From positions 124,001-188,000 of the forward strand of contig DOTG01000020.1 of the NCBI GenBank assembly GCA_003512955.1: a stretch of DNA of 64,000 nucleotides. The letters are read 5' to 3'. Source of the DNA: Marinilabiliales bacterium (GTDB lineage: Bacteria; Bacteroidota; Bacteroidia; Bacteroidales; SZUA-534). Position numbers and translations under genes: made by a program. Shown one piece after another: positions 41,579 to 50,109 of this stretch (position 1 is the stretch's first letter; each line of letters begins with the position of its first letter). The notes below the pieces were generated by a model. That model was not told the DNA's origin. It ran no database searches and was given only the letters and a program-made list of their open reading frames with translations.

Positions 41579-44500
41579 TTAAAATTTAACACTAATGCCC
41601 ATTAACAGGGTACGTGGAAGAGGGTAATAACCCAAATCAACCCCCGAGGAGAATTTGTCACCTGAACCATTATCTAAACCATAACCCACTTCGGGATCCA
41701 TCCCATCGTATTTGGTTAAGGTGTAAAGATTTTGGATTGAAGCATATATTCTACATTGGCTAAAGTTTTTAACCTTTATTTTTTTAGCCACATCGTATCC
41801 AATGGTAATATTGCTGATACGCATATAGGCCCCATTTTTGACAAACAGATCGGAAAACTGGTAGTTAATATTTCCATTGGTTACCCGGGGAATACGATCT
41901 GAAGTTCCTTCGCCGGTCCAACGGTCTAGTATTTCGGTGGTGTAATTTGAATATTTGTTAGTATGGTCGCGGTACGATTGTACAATCTGGTTACCGGCTA
42001 CGCCACTAACAAACATGGCTAAGTCAAAGGCTTTGTAATTACACGAAAGATTCAAGCTAAAAGTAACATCGGGGTTTGGGTCGCCCAAATCGGTTTTATC
42101 ATCCAGGTTAATTTTTCCATCGCCATTCTGATCCACGTACCGGACATCGCCCGGTTTGGCATTAGGCTGAATAATGGTTCCCTCCGAATTCCTATAGTTT
42201 TGTACTTCGGCAGTATTCTGGAACAACCCATCAGTTTCGTAACCCCAGAAATATCCGATGGCATGGCCATCTTCGGCACGGTAAAATTCTGTTGAATTGG
42301 CATATAAGGTGTTTGCTGCCCCGTGGATGATACCGTCTTCGGTAGGAATTTCTTTTACTTCGTTTTTATTAAAGGCAATACTGGGGGTAATGTTGTATGA
42401 AAAGTCCCCTTTGGTATCGGTGTACGAAAGTTGAAATTCAACTCCGGTATTTACTATGCTTCCGGCATTAATATAGGGAGCATCAGTTCCTGCTGTGGCT
42501 AAAACCGGAGCAAGAATCAACCAGTCTTTGGTGGTTTTGTTATACCAATCAAAAGTTACATTCATTTTACTATTAAGGAACCGGGCATCGAAACCAATAT
42601 CGATTTGTTTCTGGTTCTCCCAATGAAGGTCTTCGTTTGATAACCGTTTGGGGAAAGAGCCATTTTCGGAAACAGCTTCAGTATTGCCAAAATTGTAGGT
42701 GGCTTGTGTAAATTTTATGGGTGCTAAATACATGTATTCATCCCCAATGTTTTGATTTCCTGCTTGTCCAATACTGGCACGTATTTTCATAAAATTCAGG
42801 ATTCCGGCAAAAGGCTCCATAAAGGATTCATTGGTAAGCACCCATCCGGCTGATACAGAATGGAAAGGAGCGTAACGCTTTTTCTCAGAGAACCTTGAAC
42901 TACCATCGCGACGGAAGGTGTAATTTAAAAGATAGGTTTCGTTATAGTTATATAATAACCGGGCAAATTGCGAAAACATACTATTCTCAAATGGTGCTCC
43001 TGTAATTTTTTTCAGTACAGTTTCCGTATTCAGAGCATTTGAAAGCCAAGCGTGCCCAAAATCATCAAAACCTAAATCCGTGTTTTCTCCATTCATCCAC
43101 GATCCGTCATTGTGCTTGTACCACGTCCCAACCATTGCAGTTATTTTGTGCGCTTCAATATTTAAATCATAGGTTAAGGTATTGTCATAAGCCAGCGAAA
43201 GCCCTTTAGACATGTTTTGGGTGACTTTATCGTAATCGGAAAATGAATAAATTGATAATTTAAATTCTGGGGTATAAGAACGATAATCCTCGGAATAATA
43301 TTCAGTGCTAACTGATGACCGGTATTTCAAATTTTTCAGCAGGTCAACAACTGCATACACATCGGCCACCAGTTTTTGGGTATTCCGTAGGTTTTGGTTG
43401 TTGTAAATCATACTGGCATAGGGGTTGGCTTCGGTATTGTTCCAATAGGTATCTCCGTTTTGATCTACAATGTCGTTTGATGCGGTGTTAAAGAATTTAC
43501 CATTATCGTCGTACATGGGCAACAAAGGGCTGACATTAAAGGCTGAACGCAAGGTATTGCTGTATTGGTTGCCTACCTGAATGCCTTTCTTTTTTTCGTA
43601 GGTAACTGAAAGATGCTGGCCAATTTTTATTTTATCGTTGTATAATTTATGCTCAGCGTTAAAACGGGCACCGTACCTTTCATAGTTTGATTTATCGGCA
43701 CCACCCACAATACCTGCTTGTCCGGTATAGTTCAACGACATAAAATAGGATGTTTGTTCGTTCGCTCCGGTTATACCCAGATTATAATTTTGGGTTGGGG
43801 CTGATTTTTCAAACATTTCATCGAGCCAGTCGGTATTGGCACTTCCTTTACTGGTATAAGCAGGCAGATTGGTCAGATTAAAAGGCATTGTTGATGTACT
43901 ACCACCTGAGTTAAGGTGTTGTTCGTTCATAATCTGTGCATATTGGGCGGCATTAAGCAGATTAATTTTTTTTGCCCTCGATTGCATACCGTAATAGGCA
44001 TCGAAACTGATTTGCGATTTTCCCTGTTGCCCCTGCCTGGTAGTAATAATAATTACACCATTGGCTGCCTGTGAACCATAAATGGCACATGAAGCTGCGT
44101 CCTTTAACACATCGATAGATTCAATGTCGGAATTGCTCAAATATTTAATATCACCTACCTGAACACCATCTACAATATATAATGGTGAAGCATTATCAAT
44201 GGTTCCTAAACCCCGGATGTTTATTTTTGGTGTTTCACCCGGTTGGCCCGAAGTGGAGGTAATATTCACCCCGGGAGTTTGCCCTTGCAACGCCTGGAGG
44301 GGATTTACCGTTTTCAATTTTACCAAATCATCTCCTTTTACTTGTGCTGTAGCACCTGTGCTTAGTTTCTTTTTTTGCACCCCATAACCAATCACCACCA
44401 GTTCATCGAGGCTGGTAATATCTTCAGTTAGTGTAAAATCAATTTTAAGTGTTTGGTTGGCTTTAATTTCTACGGGTTGTTCTATGTTAGCAAAACCAAT

Positions 44501-44773
44501 AAACGAGGCAACCAACACCTGGTTCCCGGGATTGATTCCCGTAAGCGTGTAATTTCCATCCAAATCGGAGATGGTTCCCACGGTAGTCCCTTTTACGACA
44601 ACATTTGCTCCTATTAACGGCAACCCGCTCGCATCGGTAATTTTTCCGGAAACGTTTCCGGTTTGGGCGCTAACCCAAGACGGCCCGATAAGAAACGCAC
44701 CTATAATTAAAACATATTGAAGCAGCCGCTTGAGGCTCCTGTTCAACAATACATGTGTAAAGTTTTTTTTCAT
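41579..44773 (-). CDS. susC-like: SusC/RagA-family TonB-dependent transporter
   Basis: A 1064-residue outer-membrane transporter. In order: signal peptide ending near WVSAQ; a carboxypeptidase-regulatory-like domain (GNVSGKITDASGLPLIGANV); the TonB-box and plug (SLDELVVIGYGVQKKK, then the conserved NIRGLGTIDNASPLYIVDGV); and a C-terminal barrel ending LLMGISVKF with a terminal Phe. It moves oligosaccharides into the periplasm using TonB energy. The start is placed at the ATG at 44773 (MKKNFTHV), which gives a standard signal peptide; an upstream ATG at 44797 adds eight residues. It is the first gene of the minus-strand operon. Confidence 0.95.
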   Translation of the reverse strand: MKKNFTHVLLNRSLKRLLQYVLIIGAFLIGPSWVSAQTGNVSGKITDASGLPLIGANVVVKGTTVGTISDLDGNYTLTGINPGNQVLVASFIGFANIEQPVEIKANQTLKIDFTLTEDITSLDELVVIGYGVQKKKLSTGATAQVKGDDLVKLKTVNPLQALQGQTPGVNITSTSGQPGETPKINIRGLGTIDNASPLYIVDGVQVGDIKYLSNSDIESIDVLKDAASCAIYGSQAANGVIIITTRQGQQGKSQISFDAYYGMQSRAKKINLLNAAQYAQIMNEQHLNSGGSTSTMPFNLTNLPAYTSKGSANTDWLDEMFEKSAPTQNYNLGITGANEQTSYFMSLNYTGQAGIVGGADKSNYERYGARFNAEHKLYNDKIKIGQHLSVTYEKKKGIQVGNQYSNTLRSAFNVSPLLPMYDDNGKFFNTASNDIVDQNGDTYWNNTEANPYASMIYNNQNLRNTQKLVADVYAVVDLLKNLKYRSSVSTEYYSEDYRSYTPEFKLSIYSFSDYDKVTQNMSKGLSLAYDNTLTYDLNIEAHKITAMVGTWYKHNDGSWMNGENTDLGFDDFGHAWLSNALNTETVLKKITGAPFENSMFSQFARLLYNYNETYLLNYTFRRDGSSRFSEKKRYAPFHSVSAGWVLTNESFMEPFAGILNFMKIRASIGQAGNQNIGDEYMYLAPIKFTQATYNFGNTEAVSENGSFPKRLSNEDLHWENQKQIDIGFDARFLNSKMNVTFDWYNKTTKDWLILAPVLATAGTDAPYINAGSIVNTGVEFQLSYTDTKGDFSYNITPSIAFNKNEVKEIPTEDGIIHGAANTLYANSTEFYRAEDGHAIGYFWGYETDGLFQNTAEVQNYRNSEGTIIQPNAKPGDVRYVDQNGDGKINLDDKTDLGDPNPDVTFSLNLSCNYKAFDLAMFVSGVAGNQIVQSYRDHTNKYSNYTTEILDRWTGEGTSDRIPRVTNGNINYQFSDLFVKNGAYMRISNITIGYDVAKKIKVKNFSQCRIYASIQNLYTLTKYDGMDPEVGYGLDNGSGDKFSSGVDLGYYPLPRTLLMGISVKF

Positions 44774-45442
44774 ATAACAATAGATATTTAGATTCACTTT
44801 TTATTCAAAAAATGGATAATTTACCATGATGTAAAGGTACTTAATGTGAATTTTACACACCTGTAAATTTGTTAAAGACAATGGATGCTTTTTGTTCGGA
44901 GTTGTATCAAATGTTTCCGATAACTGGCTAAAATGTATTTTAAATGTTAAAGAACCCCTTTCAATTCTCTTTGTCCCGTTTACGATTTTCGTGTTTGCGT
45001 TTATTTAAAACAAACGAGGACGGATTTCTCTTTTTTACACTTTTTTTTATTGCGATAACCCAACGAAGGTTCAAAACCCCTGTTAGTAATTGAACCCTTG
45101 CAAGGTTTAACTAATTACAACTTTTGGAAGAATCAGGGCAAGACTCACGTTAATGTAAGGGCTACACAAACCTATTTAACCCAAATTCCGCAATAGAAAG
45201 GGGGAGTAATTTTATATGCACCGCTATTGAGTTGACAAACAGCAACAAAGAGATAATTATTGGAGTATCTTTACCAGAAGAATAAAAAACAGGTGCTAAC
45301 ATTTTAACCCTTCGCTGTTATCAAAAACCACCACAATTATTTTTTTACGACCCTAATCAAACACATTATGTGGAGGCCAATCAGATACTTTCCAAGTAAT
45401 TTTGTTTTGTTCAAATTTGTCAGATTTAAAAAAACAGATACA
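44774..45442. promoter_or_regulatory. Divergent control region of the utilization locus
   Basis: About 670 bp between susC and the first GH31 gene, AT-rich and without a coding frame. For susC, TACCTTTA on the minus strand near 44832-44839 resembles the -7 element. Just upstream is a 15-bp near-palindrome (44845-44859, TGTGAATTTTACACA). For GH31, TAATTTTG (45397-45404) gives a start point near 45411. The rest shows no clear structure. This is where a locus-specific activator would bind. Confidence 0.55.
44845..44859. promoter_or_regulatory. Palindromic operator candidate near the susC promoter
   Basis: TGTGAATTTTACACA has TGTG and CACA arms with AA/TT inside, symmetric at 12 of 15 positions or better. 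It lies just upstream of the likely susC -7 element. Confidence 0.4.
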
Positions 45443-48286
45443 ATGAAACGGCTATCCGCATTCTTATTAATTATTGGAAGTATTGTTTTCACCCGATGTA
45501 TGGCCCCAGCTTATGAAAAATTAGGCAATGGGGTGATTGTCCATGTAAATAAAAAAGGAAAAGAACAACCGTCCCTGGTTAAAATTCAAGTGGTCAACGA
45601 TGAAATCATCCGGGTGAGCGCGGTTCCTAGAACAGAATTTCCTGAACGGAATAGTTTGATTTTGGTTTCCCCGAACAGGGATTCCGTACCTTTTATGCTG
45701 GAAGAAACCGAAGAGACGGTTACCGTAGCTACATCTAAAGTGAAAGCAATGGTATCGCTCGAAACCGGGGAGGTGGTTTTTACCGATAAAGAAGGGAATT
45801 CGCTGCTCCGTGAAAATCAAGGCGGGGGTAAAAGCTTTCAATCCATTGAAGTGGATAATACCCGGGGGTACTCGTTCAGGCAGGTTTTTGAATCACCCGA
45901 TGATGAAGCTTTTTTTGGACTTGGGCAACATCAAAGCGACGAGTGGAACTACAAAGGGAAAAACGAAGTTCTCTACCAGTACAATACCAAAGTTTCGATT
46001 CCATTTATTATCTCGAACAAAAAATATGGCCTTTTGTGGGATAATTATTCCCTCACCAAATTTGGAGATGTGCGCGATTATGCCGACCTATCACAATTTA
46101 AGCTTTACAATCAATCAGGAGTTGAGGGATCAGTTACAGCCACCTACACCACTGCGGATGGTTCTGTTTTTGCCCAGCGCAACGAATCGTCCATTAACTA
46201 TGAAAACCTGGAAACCATAAAAAATTTTCCGGAAGGATTCCCTTTTGTTGACTCTAAAATAACGTGGGAAGGGAGCCTAGAAGCCAAAGAATCGGGGGAA
46301 TTCCGGTTTAAACTCTATTATGCCGGCTATACAAAAGTTTTTATTGATGGCGCAGAAGTAGTAGCCGAACGCTGGCGGACCGCCTGGAACCCAAATACCT
46401 ACAAGTTTTCAGTCCGGCTGGAAGCGGGAAAGAAAGTTCCCGTGAAAGTAGAATGGAAACCCGACGGGGGCGTTTCGTATATTGGTTTAAAAGCTCTCAG
46501 CCCGGTTCCTGCATCGGAACAAAACAAATTGTCGTTATGGTCCGAAATGGGTCAGGAGCTCGACTATTATTTTATCTATGGCGAAACAATGGATAAAGTC
46601 ATCAGCGGCTACCGCACCCTGACCGGGAAAGCCCCCATCATGCCCCAATGGGCGTTGGGTTTCTGGCAAAGCCGCGAACGTTATAAAACCCAGGATGAAA
46701 TTGTAAACGCGTTGGCCGGATTCCGTAAACGGAAAATCCCCATCGACAATATTGTGATGGACTGGTCGTATTGGGAACAGGATCAATGGGGGAGCCACGA
46801 ATTTGACCCCACCCGCTTTTCCGATCCAAAGAAAATGGTGGACGATATCCACGCCATGAACGGCCACATCATGATTTCGGTCTGGCCAAAATTCTACATC
46901 AACACCTATCATTATAAAGAATTCGAAAGTAATGGATGGATGTACAAACAAGCAGTAAACGACAGCATCCGCGACTGGATTGCCCAAGGTTATATCGGTT
47001 CATTTTACGATGCTTATAGCAAAGGAGCCCGTGAACTTTTCTGGAACCAGATGAATGAACATATTTTTTCATTAGGAATGGACGCCTGGTGGATGGATGC
47101 TTCGGAGCCTGATATTCTTTCCAATGCCAGTCTCGATTATCGTAAAAAACTTACCGGACCCACAGCTTTAGGTTCATCAACCGAATTCTTAAACACCTAT
47201 GCCTTAATGAATGCCGAAGCTATTTACAACGGGCAACGCCGAGTGGAACCCAACCAACGTGTTTTCTTGCTTACCCGTTCGGGATTTGCCGGGCTGCAAC
47301 GTTACAGCACGGCAACCTGGAGCGGAGATATTGGCACCCGTTGGGAAGATTTGAAAGCTCAGATTTCGGCGGGAATGAATTTTGCCCTTTCCGGAGTCCC
47401 TTATTGGACGATGGACATTGGTGGTTTTTGTGTCGAAAAGCGTTACGAAAAAGCGCAGGAAGGCAGCGAGGATTTGAACGAGTGGCGTGAATTGAACACC
47501 CGATGGTACCAGTTTGGCACCTTTACACCGTTGTACCGTGCACATGGCCAGTTCCCATACCGCGAGGTTTACAACATTGCGTCGGAAAATCACCCTGCAT
47601 ACCAATCCATTGTATATTATAATAAGCTCCGGTATCGCCTGATGCCTTACATCTATTCATTGGCAGGAAAAGTGCATTTTGACGATTACACCATTATGCG
47701 AGCGCTGGTCATGGATTTTTCAAACGATCCGCGAAGCACACAAGTCAGCGACCAATTTATGTTTGGGTCAAGCCTGATGATTTGCCCGGTTTACACCTAC
47801 AAAACACGTGAGCGCGAAGTCTATTTCCCGGCTTCGGAAGGTTGGTACGATTTATACACCGGAAAATACATCCGTGGTGCCCAAACTCAAACGGTAGCTG
47901 CTCCTTATGAAAAAATGCCGTTGTTTGTAAAAGCCGGTTCCATCATTCCGGTAGGGCCCGAGATAGAATTTGCCGGACAAAAGCCAGATGCTCCAATTAC
48001 TTTGTTTGTTTATGGAGGGGCCGATGCTGCTTTTACGCTATATGAAGATGAAGGAACCAATTACAACTATGAAAAGGGTAAATATTCCAAAATATCAATG
48101 AGATACAATGAAGAAACACAAACGCTGGTGATAGGTGAACGCAAAGGGTTCTTTGAACGGATGCCAATGAGCCGCCAATTCCATGTGGTGTTCGTAAATA
48201 AAGACAAAACCGCACCGTTCAATCCCGATCAAAAAGGACAAAGAACCGTGACTTACACAGGGGAACAGTTAACAATTAAACTTTAA
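45443..48286 (+). CDS. GH31 alpha-xylosidase-like enzyme with PA14 insert (lipoprotein)
   Basis: A 947-residue GH31 enzyme with a lipobox-like FTRC. The N-terminal beta-sandwich (FGLGQHQSDEWNYKG) is interrupted by a PA14 domain at about residues 240-350 (GEFRFKLYYAGYTKVFIDG, VKVEWKPDGGVSYIGLKAL). The barrel has nucleophile Asp552 in WWMDASEPD and acid/base Asp629 in WSGDIGTRW. The PA14 insert within GH31 is known from xyloglucan-specific alpha-xylosidases of Bacteroides ovatus and Cellvibrio, where it helps bind longer oligosaccharides. The start is set at the ATG at 45443 because the promoter lies downstream of an in-frame ATG at 45368. It is the first gene of the plus-strand enzyme operon, and GH5 follows after 7 bp. 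Confidence 0.9.
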   Translation: MKRLSAFLLIIGSIVFTRCMAPAYEKLGNGVIVHVNKKGKEQPSLVKIQVVNDEIIRVSAVPRTEFPERNSLILVSPNRDSVPFMLEETEETVTVATSKVKAMVSLETGEVVFTDKEGNSLLRENQGGGKSFQSIEVDNTRGYSFRQVFESPDDEAFFGLGQHQSDEWNYKGKNEVLYQYNTKVSIPFIISNKKYGLLWDNYSLTKFGDVRDYADLSQFKLYNQSGVEGSVTATYTTADGSVFAQRNESSINYENLETIKNFPEGFPFVDSKITWEGSLEAKESGEFRFKLYYAGYTKVFIDGAEVVAERWRTAWNPNTYKFSVRLEAGKKVPVKVEWKPDGGVSYIGLKALSPVPASEQNKLSLWSEMGQELDYYFIYGETMDKVISGYRTLTGKAPIMPQWALGFWQSRERYKTQDEIVNALAGFRKRKIPIDNIVMDWSYWEQDQWGSHEFDPTRFSDPKKMVDDIHAMNGHIMISVWPKFYINTYHYKEFESNGWMYKQAVNDSIRDWIAQGYIGSFYDAYSKGARELFWNQMNEHIFSLGMDAWWMDASEPDILSNASLDYRKKLTGPTALGSSTEFLNTYALMNAEAIYNGQRRVEPNQRVFLLTRSGFAGLQRYSTATWSGDIGTRWEDLKAQISAGMNFALSGVPYWTMDIGGFCVEKRYEKAQEGSEDLNEWRELNTRWYQFGTFTPLYRAHGQFPYREVYNIASENHPAYQSIVYYNKLRYRLMPYIYSLAGKVHFDDYTIMRALVMDFSNDPRSTQVSDQFMFGSSLMICPVYTYKTREREVYFPASEGWYDLYTGKYIRGAQTQTVAAPYEKMPLFVKAGSIIPVGPEIEFAGQKPDAPITLFVYGGADAAFTLYEDEGTNYNYEKGKYSKISMRYNEETQTLVIGERKGFFERMPMSRQFHVVFVNKDKTAPFNPDQKGQRTVTYTGEQLTIKL

Positions 48287-48293
48287 AGCATAT

Positions 48294-50063
48294 ATGAAAA
48301 ATCAGCAAGTCGCTAAAAAGCGTTTCTTAATAGGTATGAAAAATATTCTTCTGTCAACATTCACATTTAGCTTTTTGACCCTTTCGGGATGCCAAAAAGA
48401 TGAGATAAACAGCTTATCGGTAAATACAAATACCCTCTCTATTGATAAAGAAGGAGGTAGTGGAACGTTTACAATCACCACAAACGCCGATTCGTGGAAC
48501 ATAACCCAAACCGGCAGCCATTGGAACACCCTTTCAACCACCAGCGGAACCTACCAAACAGCCATGGTTTCGGTTCTGGTTTCTTCAAAAACCATTGAAA
48601 AACGGACCGATACCCTGACCATAACCGCCGGAAATGCAAAGCCGGTTCAGGTTTTGGTTACACAGGAGGCTTCCGACTATCTTTACACCTTATCAGCTTC
48701 AGTAAGTAGCATTACCTTTTCACGCGCCGGTAATTCCTCTTCGTTTAAACTAACTTCAACCGCCCCGCAATGGACTGTTGAAAGCGATGTGGAATGGTTG
48801 ACCTTCGATAAAACAACAGGTTCTGCGTCATCGGTTTATATTTCGGCCAGTGCTTCCGAAAACGAAGGTACAGAAGCCCGGACAGCTACCATCACCCTGA
48901 AAGCAGATTATGCACCAACGGTTGAAATTTCAGTTACCCAAAAGGGAGAATATTACCCCAGCTACAATACTTCACCCCTGGAACCCGATGCCACCGGAAT
49001 GTCAAGCACTGCTTTAGAATTAGCTGCAAAGATGAAGGTGGGCTGGAACCTGGGAAATACCCTCGAAGCCATTGGTGGTGAAACCGCCTGGGGAAACCCT
49101 GTCACATCGCAGGCTATCATTGATTTGGTGAATAACAGCGGGTTTAATGCCGTGCGGCTTCCCTGTTCGTGGAACGGGCACCTGTCGAATGCCTCTACTG
49201 CACAAATTAATGCAACATGGTTAGAGCGGGTTAGAACCGTGGTTCAATATTGCATAAATAATGATATGTATGTAATCCTGAATATCCATTGGGATGGCGG
49301 CTGGCTCGAAAACAATTGTACCACAGCCAAACAGGAGGAGAACAATGCCAAACAAAAAGCTTTTTGGGAGCAAATTGCCACTTATATGCGCGATTTCGAT
49401 GAACACCTTCTTTTTGCCAGCGCCAACGAACCCAATGTGGAAAATGCCACTGAAATGTCGGTGCTGAATTCCTATCATCAAACATTCATAAATGCCGTCC
49501 GTTCTACCGGGGGAAAAAACAGTTACCGGGTTTTGGTCATTCAGGGACCCTCTACCGATATTGAAAAAACCAACAACTTGATGGTGCTTCCCACAGACCC
49601 CATACCGAATAAAATGATGGCCGAAGTCCATTATTACTCACCCTACCAGTTTTGTTTGATGGATAAAGATGCCGATTGGGGAAAGATGGCTTATTATTGG
49701 GGAAATGCCTACCACTCTGCCACCGACACCGAACGAAATGCCACCTGGGGCGAAGAAGCTTTTGTGGACGAAATGTTCGGGCTGATGAAAACACAGTTTG
49801 TTAACCAGGGGATTCCTGTAATAATGGGCGAATACGCGGCTGTCCGCCGGACCACATTAACCGGCGATGCGCTGACATTACACCTGAATTCACGGGCTTA
49901 TTATTTAAGGTATGTAACCCAGCAGATGAAAGCCAACGGAATTATTCCTTTTTATTGGGATGCCGGTGGAATGGGCAATTTGGGTTCTGCATTAATTAAC
50001 CGGAACAATCTTACGGTATTCGATCAACAAGCGTTAGATTCCATCATGGTGGGTGCACAATAA
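48294..50063 (+). CDS. GH5 endo-glucanase/xyloglucanase with two BACON domains (lipoprotein)
   Basis: A 589-residue surface lipoprotein (lipobox LSGC; a later ATG at 48336 would also give a good signal). Two BACON domains occupy about residues 45-130 and 135-225, each closing with the VTQ-type strand (VLVTQEA, ISVTQKG). The GH5 barrel begins MKVGWNLGNTLEAIG near 245; acid/base is Glu379 in ANEPN, nucleophile Glu513 in IMGEYAA. GWNLGNTLEA and AWGNP favour subfamily 4, which includes endo-xyloglucanases. The BACON-GH5 layout matches the backbone-cutting enzyme of the B. ovatus xyloglucan locus. It would cut the polysaccharide at the cell surface. The next gene's leader overlaps its end. Confidence 0.9.
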   Translation: MKNQQVAKKRFLIGMKNILLSTFTFSFLTLSGCQKDEINSLSVNTNTLSIDKEGGSGTFTITTNADSWNITQTGSHWNTLSTTSGTYQTAMVSVLVSSKTIEKRTDTLTITAGNAKPVQVLVTQEASDYLYTLSASVSSITFSRAGNSSSFKLTSTAPQWTVESDVEWLTFDKTTGSASSVYISASASENEGTEARTATITLKADYAPTVEISVTQKGEYYPSYNTSPLEPDATGMSSTALELAAKMKVGWNLGNTLEAIGGETAWGNPVTSQAIIDLVNNSGFNAVRLPCSWNGHLSNASTAQINATWLERVRTVVQYCINNDMYVILNIHWDGGWLENNCTTAKQEENNAKQKAFWEQIATYMRDFDEHLLFASANEPNVENATEMSVLNSYHQTFINAVRSTGGKNSYRVLVIQGPSTDIEKTNNLMVLPTDPIPNKMMAEVHYYSPYQFCLMDKDADWGKMAYYWGNAYHSATDTERNATWGEEAFVDEMFGLMKTQFVNQGIPVIMGEYAAVRRTTLTGDALTLHLNSRAYYLRYVTQQMKANGIIPFYWDAGGMGNLGSALINRNNLTVFDQQALDSIMVGAQ

Positions 50064-50109
50064 TAAAGAATTTTGTAACTTGAAAATATTAATTCAAAAA
50101 CAAAAAAAC

